From the NCBI RefSeq assembly GCF_001625325.1, contig NZ_JRQQ01000005.1:289532-353531 (forward strand): a DNA stretch of 64,000 bases, written 5' to 3'. Numbering within the stretch: the stretch's first letter is position 1; every line of letters starts with the position of its first letter. The translations under genes were made by a program, and so were the position numbers. The notes beneath the pieces were generated by a model that was given only the letters and a program-made list of their open reading frames with translations, did no database searches and was not told where the DNA came from. This DNA is from Croceicoccus estronivorus. GTDB lineage: Bacteria; Pseudomonadota; Alphaproteobacteria; Sphingomonadales; Sphingomonadaceae. This document shows, one piece after another, positions 55,449-64,000 of this stretch.

Positions 55449-56567
55449 ATGAGGGTGACAATCGAGACGATGGGCAGCGAGGCGCTGGAGCGCATCGCCG
55501 CGGCCGGGGACGCGGCTGCGCTGGAAAGCCTGCGGGTCGAATTCCTCGGCAAGCAGGGCAGCGTTTCCGCTTTGCTCAAGACGCTCGGCAAGATGACGCC
55601 GGAAAAGCGGCAGGCCGAAGGTCCGAAGATTCATGCCCTGCGCGAAAGCGTGCAGAATGCGCTGGCAGAGCGCAAGGCCGCGCTGGATGCAGCGGCGCTG
55701 GAAGCGCAACTGGCGTCGGAAACGCTCGATCTCACCTTGCCTGCGCCGGAAACGCCGCAAGGTTCGGTTCATCCGGTTTCACAGGTGATGGACGAACTGG
55801 CGGAAATCTTCGCCGATATGGGGTTCGCCGTCGCTACCGGGCCGGAAATCGAGGACGATTGGCACAACTTCACCGCGCTCAATATGCCGGAAAGCCATCC
55901 TGCCCGCGCTATGCACGATACGTTCTATCTGCCCGATGAAGCACCGGAGAGCGGGCGAATGGTCCTGCGCACGCATACCTCGCCTGTGCAGGTGCGGAGC
56001 ATGAAGGCGCAAGGTGCGCCTATCCGCATTATTGCGCCTGGTCGCGTTTACCGCTCCGATTCGGACGCGACCCACACGCCGATGTTTCATCAGGTCGAAG
56101 GGCTGGTAATCGACAAGGGCATCCATCTGGGCCATCTCAAATGGACACTCGAAACGTTCCTCAAGGCGTTTTTCGAACGTGAGGACATCGTCCTGCGTCT
56201 GCGCCCGAGCTATTTCCCCTTCACCGAACCGTCCGTGGAAGTCGATGTCGGTTTCGCAATCGAAGACGGGCCGGACGGCAAGGGGCGCCGCGTCCTGGGT
56301 GGCAGCGGCGACGAACCGGGCCATGGCTGGATGGAACTGCTCGGTAGCGGGATGGTGAATCGCCGGGTGATCGAAATGTCAGGTCTCGATCCCGACGAAT
56401 GCCAGGGTTTCGCTTTCGGTGTCGGTGTCGACCGTCTGGCAATGTTGAAATACGGAATGGATGATTTGCGCGCGTTCTTCGACGGCGATGTACGCTGGCT
56501 CAAACACTATGGATTCTCGGCGTTCGACCAGCCGACGCTTTCCGCCGGCGTAGGAGCACGCGCATGA
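55449..56567 (+). CDS. pheS: Phenylalanyl-tRNA synthetase alpha subunit
   Basis: A 372-residue class II synthetase subunit. The N-terminal coiled coil (about 1-95) is followed by the catalytic core with [19 protein letters not shown] near 108-126, [16 protein letters not shown] segment [14 protein letters not shown] near 173-186, and [17 protein letters not shown] (motif 3) near 331-347. It starts [10 protein letters not shown], with GAGGAG upstream, and overlaps pheT by ATGA, so the (alpha-beta)2 subunits are coupled. Confidence 0.96.
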   Translation: MRVTIETMGSEALERIAAAGDAAALESLRVEFLGKQGSVSALLKTLGKMTPEKRQAEGPKIHALRESVQNALAERKAALDAAALEAQLASETLDLTLPAPETPQGSVHPVSQVMDELAEIFADMGFAVATGPEIEDDWHNFTALNMPESHPARAMHDTFYLPDEAPESGRMVLRTHTSPVQVRSMKAQGAPIRIIAPGRVYRSDSDATHTPMFHQVEGLVIDKGIHLGHLKWTLETFLKAFFEREDIVLRLRPSYFPFTEPSVEVDVGFAIEDGPDGKGRRVLGGSGDEPGHGWMELLGSGMVNRRVIEMSGLDPDECQGFAFGVGVDRLAMLKYGMDDLRAFFDGDVRWLKHYGFSAFDQPTLSAGVGARA

Positions 56568-58957
56568 AGTTCTCCCTCACCTGGCTGAAGCAGTATCTCG
56601 ATACCGAAGCGGACGCGGCGACGATTTCGGCCAAGCTCAACGCCATCGGTATCGAGGTGGAGGGCATTGAAGATCCGGCGGAACGGCTGGCCGGTTTCCG
56701 CGTGGCAAAGGTGCTGACCGCCGCCCCGCATCCCGATGCGGACAAATTGCAGGTCCTGAGCGTCGATACCGGCGAGGGGGAGCCGTTGCAGGTCGTTTGC
56801 GGCGCACCCAATGCGCGGGCAGGGCTGGTCGGCGTGCTTGGCACGGCAGGCGCGATTGTGCCGGCGAACGGGATGCAGCTACGCAAATCTGCCATTCGCG
56901 GCGTCGAATCCAACGGTATGATGTGTTCGACGCGCGAGCTTGAGCTGGGCGACGATCACGACGGGATCATCGAATTGCCTGCGGATGCTCCGGTGGGCAC
57001 GCCTTTCGCCCGATATCAGGGCGCGTCGCCTGTCTTCGATGTGGCGATCACCCCCAATCGTCCGGATTGTATGGGCGTTTACGGTATCGCTCGCGATCTT
57101 GCCGCTGCCGGTCTCGGTACGCTCAAGCCGTTGGGGATCGAAGCGGTGACAGGCAGTTTCCCCTGCCCGGTTGAAATCCGCACGGATGATCCGGAAGGTT
57201 GCCCGGCGTTTTTCGGTCGCGTCGTGCGTGGTGTAACCAATGGCGCATCGCCGGACTGGATGCAGGATACGCTGCGTGCCGCGGGGCAGAGGCCGATTTC
57301 GGCGCTGGTCGACATCACCAATTATGTGATGCTGGCATTCGGACGCCCGGCCCATGCTTATGACCTTGCCAAGCTCACCGGTGCGGTAATTGCACGCCGG
57401 GCGGCAGACGGCGAGGAATTGCTCGCATTGAATGAAAAGACCTACCGGCTGGATCCGACGATGACGGTGATCGCCGACGAAGCCCATGCGCTTGGCCTCG
57501 GCGGGATTATGGGCGGCGAAGGCTCGGGCTGTTCCGAAACGACCACCGACGTCCTGCTGGAAATCGCCTACTTCGATCCGGAGCGGATTGGTGCCACCGG
57601 GCGGAAGCTGGGGCTTGCGACGGACGCACGCGGCCGGTTCGAACGTGGGGTCGACCCGGCTTTCATGGAAGGCGGGCTGGATGTCCTGACGCAGCTGGTT
57701 CTCGAAATCTGTGGTGGGGATGCGTCTGAAGCTGTGCGGGCGGGCGAACCCCCGGTCGCGAAGAAGACCGTTGGCTATGATCCTGCCCTGGCGGAAAGTC
57801 TGGGCGGGGTTGCGATCCCTGCAGATGAGCAGAAACGCATCCTTGCCGCACTCGGATTCGAAACCTCTGCCGACTGGCAGGTTTCCGTCCCGACCTGGCG
57901 TCCCGATATCGATGGTGCACCCGATATCGTGGAAGAAGTCGTGCGTATCCATGGTCTCGACAATATCGCCAGCGTGGCGCTGCCTCGCATGGATGGCGTG
58001 GCTCGTCCGACGGCAACGCCGGAACAGGTGGTCGAACGCCGGGTGCGTCGCGCCGCTGCTGCGCGCGGTCTGAACGAAGCCGTGACCTGGTCATTCCTGC
58101 CAGAAGCGCAGGCACAGCATTTTGCGGACGGCAATACAGTCCTCTGGACGTTGGAAAATCCGATCAGCGAAGACATGAAGGCCATGCGTCCTTCGTTATT
58201 GCCTGGGTTGCTGGCCGCAGCGAAGCGCAATGCGGATCGTGGGGCGTCTTCGGTTCGGCTCTTCGAAGTCGGGCGGCGCTACCTGCGCGGAGCCAACGGA
58301 ATGAGCGACGAGCGGCCAACGCTCGGCGTATTGCTTGCAGGTGAAAAAACGGCACGGGGCTGGGCCACTGGCAAGGCCACGGCCTTTGACGCTTACGATG
58401 CCAAGGCGGAGGCGGAGGCCTTGCTCCTCGCGGCGGGCGCACCCGTCGGCAACCTCATGGTCATGGGTGAGGCAGGCGATCAGTTTCATCCGGGGCAGTC
58501 CGCCACTCTGCGGCTGGGGCCGAAGAACATTCTCGCTCGCTTTGGCGCATTGCATCCTGCGACTCTGGCGGCTTTCGATATCGAAGGGCCGGTGGTGGCC
58601 GTCGAGATCTATCTCGACGCGATCCCATCCAGAAAGGGCGGTGGATCATTTGCGCGTACTGTCTATGCGCCGCAGGCATTGCAGTCGGTCAATCGCGATT
58701 TCGCCTTCCTGGTCGATACGGACAAGCCTGCTGCAGACGTGCTGCGTGCGGTGCGGAGCGCGGACAAGGCGAACATTGTCGATGCGAGAGTGTTCGACGA
58801 TTTCCGGGGCCAGGGTGTCCCGGAAGGCAAGAAATCGCTGGCGATCGAAATTACACTGCAACCGGGTGAGAAGAGCTACACGGACGAGGAGATCAAGGCG
58901 ATCACCGGCAAGGTGGTGGCTGCCGCCGCCAAGCAGGGCGCAGAGCTGCGCGGCTGA
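56564..58957 (+). CDS. pheT: Phenylalanyl-tRNA synthetase beta subunit
   Basis: A 797-residue subunit with an N-terminal tRNA-binding EMAP domain (about 40-150, GAPNARAGL near 79), a B3/B4 editing domain (about 210-385), a B5 domain (about 400-475), the catalytic-like core and a C-terminal anticodon-binding FDX-ACB domain (from about 700, ending near [19 protein letters not shown]). Length is normal. It follows pheS with a 4-base overlap and precedes prfC by 14 bases. Confidence 0.96.
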   Translation: MKFSLTWLKQYLDTEADAATISAKLNAIGIEVEGIEDPAERLAGFRVAKVLTAAPHPDADKLQVLSVDTGEGEPLQVVCGAPNARAGLVGVLGTAGAIVPANGMQLRKSAIRGVESNGMMCSTRELELGDDHDGIIELPADAPVGTPFARYQGASPVFDVAITPNRPDCMGVYGIARDLAAAGLGTLKPLGIEAVTGSFPCPVEIRTDDPEGCPAFFGRVVRGVTNGASPDWMQDTLRAAGQRPISALVDITNYVMLAFGRPAHAYDLAKLTGAVIARRAADGEELLALNEKTYRLDPTMTVIADEAHALGLGGIMGGEGSGCSETTTDVLLEIAYFDPERIGATGRKLGLATDARGRFERGVDPAFMEGGLDVLTQLVLEICGGDASEAVRAGEPPVAKKTVGYDPALAESLGGVAIPADEQKRILAALGFETSADWQVSVPTWRPDIDGAPDIVEEVVRIHGLDNIASVALPRMDGVARPTATPEQVVERRVRRAAAARGLNEAVTWSFLPEAQAQHFADGNTVLWTLENPISEDMKAMRPSLLPGLLAAAKRNADRGASSVRLFEVGRRYLRGANGMSDERPTLGVLLAGEKTARGWATGKATAFDAYDAKAEAEALLLAAGAPVGNLMVMGEAGDQFHPGQSATLRLGPKNILARFGALHPATLAAFDIEGPVVAVEIYLDAIPSRKGGGSFARTVYAPQALQSVNRDFAFLVDTDKPAADVLRAVRSADKANIVDARVFDDFRGQGVPEGKKSLAIEITLQPGEKSYTDEEIKAITGKVVAAAAKQGAELRG

Positions 58958-58971
58958 TTCCAGGTAACATC

Positions 58972-60492
58972 ATGACTTCCAACCGGCGCACTTTCGCAAT
59001 CATCTCGCACCCCGACGCGGGTAAGACCACGTTGACCGAAAAGCTCCTGCTGCAGGGTGGGGCGATTCACCTTGCCGGGGAAGTGAAGGCCAGGGGGCAG
59101 GCGCGGCGGGCGCGTTCCGACTGGATGAAAATCGAGCAACAGCGTGGTATTTCGGTGACCAGTTCGGTCATGACGTTCGAAAAGAACGGGATCACTTTCA
59201 ACCTGCTCGACACGCCGGGGCACGAGGATTTTTCGGAAGACACGTATCGCACGCTGACGGCGGTGGATTCCGCGGTCATGGTGATCGATGCCGCCAAGGG
59301 GATCGAACCGCAGACCCGCAAGCTCTTCGAAGTCTGCCGCTTGCGTTCGGTGCCGATCATCACGTTCGTGAACAAGGTCGACCGCGAAGGCCGCAGTCCG
59401 TTTGAAACGCTGGATGAAGTGGCCGATGCGCTCGCTCTCGACGTTTCGCCGCAAAGCTGGCCTGTCGGCATGGGGGGCACATTTCAGGGCATTCTGGATT
59501 TCGCGAGTGGCGAAGTGAGCCGCCCGGAAGGTGACAGCAAGGAATTTCTCGGCAAGCGCGAAACCGTCGAACTGCCGCCAGAGATGGCGGAAGAGGCGGA
59601 ACTGGCGCAGGCCGGCTATCCGGAATTTGACCTTGAGGCTTACCGCCATGGAGACCTCACGCCGGTATTCTTCGGTTCCGCGCTGAAGAATTTCGGTGTC
59701 ACGGAATTGATCGACGCGATTGCCCGTTTCGCTCCACCGCCACGTCCGCAGCCGAGCGACGAGGGCGAGATTACGCCTGACCGCAACGAAGTGACGGGTT
59801 TCATTTTCAAAGTGCAGGCGAACATGGACCCGCAGCATCGCGACCGGATCGCGTTCATGCGGATGGTGTCGGGCACGTTCAAACGCGGCATGAAGCTGAC
59901 GCCGTCAGGGCATGGCAAGCCGCTGGCCATTCATTCCCCGATCATGTTCTTTGCGCAGGATCGCGAGATTGCCGATACGGCCGAGGCGGGCGATATTATC
60001 GGCATTCCCAACCATGGGACCTTGCGTGTCGGCGATACGCTGAGCGAAAAGAATCAGGTGCGATTTACGGGACTGCCCAATTTCGCTCCGGAAATCCTGC
60101 GGCGCGTGGCGCTCAAGGACCCGACAAAGACCAAACAGTTGCGCAAGGCGCTGGACGATCTTTCGGAAGAGGGCGTCATTCAGGTCTTTTATCCCGAGAT
60201 CGGCGGGCAGTGGATTGTCGGTGTGGTCGGCCAGCTTCAGCTCGATGTGCTCGTTTCGCGGCTGGAGGCGGAGTACAAGGTCGAGGCCATGCTGGAAGCG
60301 GCCCCGTTCGACACGGCACGCTGGCTCAAGGGTGATGACAGGGCGCTCGATGACTTTGAGCGTTTCAATCGGGCAAACCTGGCCAAGGACCGGGACGGAG
60401 ACCCGGTTTTTCTTGCCAAATCGGCCTGGGATGTCGGCTATCAGCAGGAAAAGAACCCCGAAATCGCATTCAATGCGACGAAGGAGCGTTGA
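58972..60492 (+). CDS. prfC: Peptide chain release factor 3
   Basis: A 506-residue translational GTPase that recycles RF1/RF2 after termination. G1 SHPDAGKTTLTEKLL (near residues 12-26), switch II LDTPGHEDFSEDTY (near 79-92) and NKVDR (near 133) are the GTP site; QRGISVTSSVM near 57 is the RF3 switch I region. It lies immediately after pheST, probably in the same transcript. The last bases overlap the next gene (TTGA). Confidence 0.95.
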   Translation: MTSNRRTFAIISHPDAGKTTLTEKLLLQGGAIHLAGEVKARGQARRARSDWMKIEQQRGISVTSSVMTFEKNGITFNLLDTPGHEDFSEDTYRTLTAVDSAVMVIDAAKGIEPQTRKLFEVCRLRSVPIITFVNKVDREGRSPFETLDEVADALALDVSPQSWPVGMGGTFQGILDFASGEVSRPEGDSKEFLGKRETVELPPEMAEEAELAQAGYPEFDLEAYRHGDLTPVFFGSALKNFGVTELIDAIARFAPPPRPQPSDEGEITPDRNEVTGFIFKVQANMDPQHRDRIAFMRMVSGTFKRGMKLTPSGHGKPLAIHSPIMFFAQDREIADTAEAGDIIGIPNHGTLRVGDTLSEKNQVRFTGLPNFAPEILRRVALKDPTKTKQLRKALDDLSEEGVIQVFYPEIGGQWIVGVVGQLQLDVLVSRLEAEYKVEAMLEAAPFDTARWLKGDDRALDDFERFNRANLAKDRDGDPVFLAKSAWDVGYQQEKNPEIAFNATKER

Positions 60493-61217
60493 AGCCGGGC
60501 GAAGGTGACCATACCTTCCCACGCGTGGAACTGACATTCGCCAGCTATAACATTCACAAGTCCGTCGGACTCGATGGGCGGCGCGATCCCGAACGTATCC
60601 TTGCCATCCTCCATGAACTGGACGCCGATGTAGTGGCCTTGCAAGAGGTCGACCGGCGTTTTGGACAGCGTCCTTCCACTCTGCCGCGGCAACTGCTGGA
60701 AGAATGGCATTGGCAGGTCGCGCCCGTTGCTTTGCGGCCCTTGAGTATCGGCTGGCATGGAAATGCCCTGCTCGTTCGCAAGGGGATCGAAATCCTCGGG
60801 GCGGAGCCGCTGGTCTTGCCCATGCTCGAACCGCGCGGCGCCGTGCGCGTGGATCTTTCGTTAGACGGCGAACGCTTGCGGGTAGTGGGAATGCATCTCG
60901 ATCTTTCGGGTCTGCGCCGCCGCCATCAAGTCCAGTCGGTGCTTAAACACCTGGAAGAATGCGACGGCGACAGCCCGGCCGTGCTGATGGGCGATCTCAA
61001 CGAATGGTCGGTGCGAGGCGGGTGCTTGCGTGAATTCGGCCATGGCTGGCAGGTCCTGGCTCCGGGACGTAGCTTCCCGACCCGCCAGCCGGTCGCTCAG
61101 CTTGACCGGATAGTGGCCTCGGCGGACTGGCGGTGCGAGGGGCATGGCGTCCATCACAGCGCGTTGTCGGCTCGGGGATCGGATCACTTGCCGGTGTGGG
61201 CGCGACTGGCCCTTTGA
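60489..61217 (+). CDS. Endonuclease/exonuclease/phosphatase-family protein
   Basis: A 242-residue metal-dependent phosphodiesterase fold. SYNIHKSVGLDG near residues 19-30, VALQEVDRR near 49-57 (metal-binding Glu), VVGMHLDLSG near 132-141, LMGDLNEW near 166-173 and the C-terminal ARGSDHLPVWARL near 228-240 (catalytic His) are the EEP motifs. No signal peptide is seen; the substrate (lipid phosphate, DNA or other) is unknown. A TTG start inside the prfC stop couples the two. Confidence 0.84.
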   Translation: MKPGEGDHTFPRVELTFASYNIHKSVGLDGRRDPERILAILHELDADVVALQEVDRRFGQRPSTLPRQLLEEWHWQVAPVALRPLSIGWHGNALLVRKGIEILGAEPLVLPMLEPRGAVRVDLSLDGERLRVVGMHLDLSGLRRRHQVQSVLKHLEECDGDSPAVLMGDLNEWSVRGGCLREFGHGWQVLAPGRSFPTRQPVAQLDRIVASADWRCEGHGVHHSALSARGSDHLPVWARLAL

Positions 61218-61256
61218 GAGCCGATTTCCCGCCTGATCAGGAATCGGGCCCATATC

Positions 61257-61273
61257 TGCCTAAAAAATAGGCA
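61257..61273 (+). promoter_or_regulatory. NtrC-type enhancer dyad upstream of glnK-amtB
   Basis: TGCCTA-AAAAA-TAGGCA is a perfect inverted repeat that fits the NtrC core TGC-N11-GCA. It lies about 120 bases upstream of the expected start of the sigma-54 promoter at 61357, a usual enhancer distance. Confidence 0.62.
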
Positions 61274-61356
61274 ACTGCTTATGAATCAGGCTGGCCCCAT
61301 CTCTCCCTGCGTGCATCGAATAGTTAACGAGGCGTAAATCTCGCCGAATCTCTCAT

Positions 61357-61373
61357 TTGGCACGCCCCTTGCT
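61357..61373 (+). promoter_or_regulatory. Sigma-54 promoter of glnK-amtB
   Basis: TTGGCACG-CCCC-TTGCT matches the -24/-12 consensus almost perfectly, with GG at 61359-61360 and GC at 61371-61372 separated by exactly 10 bases. It is 50 bases upstream of the glnK start codon, giving a start of transcription near 61384. Confidence 0.9.
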
Positions 61374-61410
61374 TTACACATTTACGGCCGGTGCTTGTCC
61401 GGCAAGTTAG

Positions 61411-61761
<351 letters not shown>

Positions 61762-61790
61762 GCGGCGTCCATTCCGTGAGGGGTAATATT

Positions 61791-63164
61791 ATGATCCGCA
61801 AATATCTCTGCGGCGTTGGCGCGCTTGGCGTGTCGATGTTCGCCGCCACCGCAGCCTGGGCGCAAGAGGCGGCTGACGCCGTTTCCGAAACGGTTACCGA
61901 AGCCGTCACTTCCGCTCCGGTTGCCGAAGCCGCCGCCGCTGTTCCCAATCCGGGCAACAATGCCTGGATGATGACGGCTACCGTTCTCGTCCTGCTGATG
62001 ATCCTGCCGGGCCTAGCCCTGTTCTACGGCGGCCTGACCCGTTCCAAGAATATGCTGTCGACCATGACCCAGATCGGCGGTGCCGCTGCACTGGCCATGG
62101 TGATCTGGGTTCTGTGGGGCTATTCCACGGCTTTCGGCCCGGAAGGCAATGCCTTCTTCAGCTGGGGCAACCTGTTCCTGTCGGCGACAACGCCTGACAG
62201 TACCGCGGCTACCTTCTCCGACGAAGTGATCAGCGAATATGTGTTCATCTGTTTCCAGATGACCTTCGCTGCGATCACTGCGGCCCTTGTGCTTGGCGCG
62301 ACGGTTGAGCGGATGAAGTTCTCGGCCGTAATGGTGTTCACCGCCATCTGGCTGACAATCGTCTATTTCCCGATCGCTCACATGGTCTGGGCCGGTGGTG
62401 GCCTGATCTTCGAATGGGGAGCTCTGGACTTTGCTGGCGGCACCGTGGTTCACATCAACGCTGGTGTCTCGGCTCTCGTCGCGGCCCTGATCCTCGGCAA
62501 GCGCAAGGGTTACCCGAGCGAACCGATGCCTCCGCACTCGATGACGCTGACCATGGTCGGCACCGGGCTCCTGTGGGTGGGTTGGTTCGGCTTCAATGCC
62601 GGTTCGGAACTCGAAGCCGACGGCGTTGCCGGCCTGGCCATGATCAACACCTTCGTTGCCACCGCGTCCGCTGGTCTCGCCTGGATGCTCGTCGAGCGTC
62701 TCGCTGGCCACAAGGCTTCGGCTCTGGGCTTCTGCTCGGGCATCATCGCGGGTCTGGTCGCGGTCACTCCGGCTGCCGGCAACTCCGGCCCGCTCGGTGC
62801 ACTGGTTCTGGGCGCAGTCGCTTCGCTGATCTGCTACTTCGCAGTTGCCAAGCTCAAGCCTGCCCTCGGTTACGATGACTCGCTGGACGCTTTCGGCATC
62901 CACGGCATCGGCGGCATGGTCGGCGCGATCGGCACGGGCATTGTCTGCTCGCCTGCTCTCGGCGGCCCTGGCGGTGACGATTTCATGATCGGCGCCCAGG
63001 TCTGGATCCAGATCAAGGCCGTTCTCGTCTCGATTGTCTGGGCCGGTGTCGGCACGGCTATCGCGATCACGATTGCCAAGGTTCTCACCGGGCTGCGTGT
63101 CTCTTCCGAAGTCGAAGTCGAAGGTCTCGACATCGGCGAACATGGGGAACGCGCCTACAACTGA
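61791..63164 (+). CDS. amtB: Ammonium transporter AmtB
   Basis: A 457-residue channel-like ammonium transporter. A signal peptide (about 1-25) precedes eleven membrane helices. NNAWMMTATVLVLLMILPGLALFYGGL (split here as NNAWMMTATVLVLLM and ILPGLALFYGGL) is near residues 59-85, FAGGTVVHINAGVSALVAAL near 216-235 has the first pore histidine, and DDSLDAFGIHGIGGMVG near 361-377 the second. The ATG at 61791 with GAGGGG upstream is preferred to an in-frame TTG at 61758. A strong terminator follows. Confidence 0.96.
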   Translation: MIRKYLCGVGALGVSMFAATAAWAQEAADAVSETVTEAVTSAPVAEAAAAVPNPGNNAWMMTATVLVLLMILPGLALFYGGLTRSKNMLSTMTQIGGAAALAMVIWVLWGYSTAFGPEGNAFFSWGNLFLSATTPDSTAATFSDEVISEYVFICFQMTFAAITAALVLGATVERMKFSAVMVFTAIWLTIVYFPIAHMVWAGGGLIFEWGALDFAGGTVVHINAGVSALVAALILGKRKGYPSEPMPPHSMTLTMVGTGLLWVGWFGFNAGSELEADGVAGLAMINTFVATASAGLAWMLVERLAGHKASALGFCSGIIAGLVAVTPAAGNSGPLGALVLGAVASLICYFAVAKLKPALGYDDSLDAFGIHGIGGMVGAIGTGIVCSPALGGPGGDDFMIGAQVWIQIKAVLVSIVWAGVGTAIAITIAKVLTGLRVSSEVEVEGLDIGEHGERAYN

Positions 63165-63246
63165 TCACAAGCTTGGCGGGATCGGGTCTCCTCCTCTCCT
63201 CCCCGATCCCGCCTCCAAGCGTTCCTCCTGCGAACGTAACCTTAAT

Positions 63247-63277
63247 GGGCCGGAGCCAGCCGCTCCGGCCCTTTTTT
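63247..63277 (+). terminator. Terminator of glnK-amtB
   Basis: A perfect 10-bp stem GGGCCGGAGC (63247-63256) and GCTCCGGCCC (63262-63271) with a CAGCC loop, followed by six Ts (63272-63277). Confidence 0.93.
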
Positions 63278-63353
63278 CGTGTTCTGCCAATGCGGCGGGC
63301 TTGCCAGCGGACCGAGGGGCAGGCATGCCGAGGGCAGCAAGGGAGGGAGACGC

Positions 63354-63692
63354 ATGAAATTCATCATCGCCATCATCAAGCCGTTCATGCTCGACGAGGT
63401 GCGCGAAGCTCTCGGGGCGATCGGGATTGCCGGAATGACCGTATCCGAAGCCAAGGGGTTCGGCCGACAGAAGGGGCAGACGGAAATTTACCGCGGCGCG
63501 GAATATTCAACCAACATGTTGCCCAAGGTTCGGATCGAAATCGCCGTTGCAGACGAGATCGCGCCCCAGGTGGTCGAAGTCATACAGCAGGCCGCTAACA
63601 CCAACAGCATCGGGGACGGTAAGATTTTCGTACTCGATCTGGGTGGGGCAACCCGGATCCGTACAGGTGAAGTAGGCGACATGGCGCTCTGA
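63354..63692 (+). CDS. PII signal protein (GlnK/GlnB-type), second copy
   Basis: A 112-residue PII protein about 85% identical to the first copy by eye count, with the same T-loop YRGAEYST and the same length. Differences cluster at the base of the T-loop and in the C-terminal half. It lies behind the amtB terminator, so it may have its own promoter or depend on read-through; no sigma-54 motif was seen in its 76-base leader. GAGGGAG precedes the ATG. Whether it acts as GlnB or GlnK is undecided. Confidence 0.92.
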   Translation: MKFIIAIIKPFMLDEVREALGAIGIAGMTVSEAKGFGRQKGQTEIYRGAEYSTNMLPKVRIEIAVADEIAPQVVEVIQQAANTNSIGDGKIFVLDLGGATRIRTGEVGDMAL

Positions 63693-63986
63693 CCGCTTCG
63701 AGCACGACGCATTAGGCTGTCGCAGATCGGCGCTGACCGACGAAAGACATGCCGGCGCGATTGCTCTTCGAGATTGCCGCAGTGAAAAAATTCACGTCCA
63801 AAACCGCCGAATGCAAATGGACATTGCGGGCTTCAGGGGATATGGCTCAATGGCAAACAGTGCGCAGAGCGCGCAAAACACGCCTGAAAAAGGCGGGTCG
63901 CGAGAGTTTTATGCCGCCTTCGGTTGGGCGGGATCTTTTTGCCTTGCCCTTCGTTTGGGGGTTTTGAAGATGAGGGAGCTATTCTG
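63693..63986. other. Intergenic region downstream of the second PII gene
   Basis: About 294 bases with no gene that I can support; the open frames here lack ribosome-binding sites and family features. A short hairpin CGCCT-GAAAA-AGGCG lies at 63881-63895 but has no T-run. The stretch 63780-63890 is AT-richer than the flanks and may hold the promoter of the next gene. Confidence 0.5.
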
Positions 63987-64000
63987 ATGAATCGCAACAC
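63987..64000 (+). CDS. Probable start of the next gene (cut by the window end)
   Basis: An ATG at 63987 is preceded by a good ribosome-binding site, GAGGGAG, eight bases upstream. Only the first four codons and part of the fifth are visible, so nothing can be said of the product. Confidence 0.35.

Noticed and set aside
62013..63143. A 376-codon minus-strand frame over amtB
   Set aside because: It is a shadow of amtB, with skewed Asp/Arg content and no start signal.
63749..63967. A 72-codon plus-strand frame after the second PII gene
   Set aside because: There is no ribosome-binding site, no domain and irregular composition. The real next start is more likely the ATG at 63987.

Overview
The window looks like an ordinary chromosomal segment of a high-GC alphaproteobacterium, most likely a member of the Sphingomonadales (Novosphingobium, Sphingobium or Erythrobacter type). 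Three things point there: the DUF1153/SciP and MipZ cell-cycle proteins, which are alphaproteobacterial; a BamF-type DUF3035 lipoprotein; and the tonB-exbB-exbD-exbD and petABC layouts. No insertion sequence, prophage, CRISPR array or rRNA operon was seen. Genus cannot be fixed from sequence reading alone.

Layout. 1-7.6 kb: 5' part of mnmA (minus), a small conserved ORF coupled to sciP, a GlsB-like membrane protein, then an RND efflux pair (adaptor plus pump) coupled to a DUF445 protein. 7.7-10.8 kb (minus): etfA, etfB, sucC. 10.9-14 kb: a CysQ/IMPase-like phosphatase, an OmpA lipoprotein and a CBS/DUF21 (CorC/HlyC) membrane protein. 14-21.8 kb (minus): one tightly packed run, 51-aa protein-gpmA-purE-purK-folA-ribF-ileS-lspA-bamF, with several ATGA overlaps. 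22-26.7 kb: tRNA-Thr, a GNAT protein, an SDR, pepN and pgeF. 26.9-32.9 kb: petABC (cytochrome bc1), apt, an NhaP-type antiporter and an OmpA lipoprotein. 32.9-34.2 kb: tRNA-Gly(TCC) followed by a short, visibly lower-GC patch with an ASCH protein, an unknown (possibly frameshifted) gene and an apparent gene tail. 34.3-38.6 kb: CsgG-like protein, panC, mipZ, a membrane-anchored J protein, phosphomannomutase. 38.7-40 kb: a two-gene operon pairing a YqcI/YcgG (GntA/DcsA-like heme N-oxygenase family) protein with a DUF1989 protein. 40-45 kb: DUF4010/MgtC protein, DUF2059 protein, DNA-ligase-associated Lhr-like helicase. 45-47.6 kb (minus): tonB-exbB-exbD-exbD. 47.9-53.6 kb: secreted unknown, hom, glpX, prs, hisN, a gamma-glutamylcyclotransferase-like protein. 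53.7-61.2 kb: rpmI-rplT, an AraC regulator, pheS-pheT-prfC and an EEP-family phosphodiesterase. 61.2-63.7 kb: a sigma-54/NtrC-type promoter region driving glnK-amtB, followed by a second PII gene.

How it fits together. Most genes are housekeeping: translation (ileS, pheST, prfC, L35, L20, mnmA, tRNAs), purines and PRPP (purEK, prs, apt), central carbon and respiration (gpmA, sucC, glpX, etfAB, petABC), envelope energisation and assembly (TonB system, BamF, LspA, OmpA lipoproteins), cell cycle (SciP, MipZ) and nitrogen control (PII/AmtB). The most promising places for new biology are the YqcI/YcgG-DUF1989 operon, the patch behind tRNA-Gly, the PII-AmtB-PII arrangement with its NtrC-like dyad, and small conserved genes such as the one coupled to sciP.
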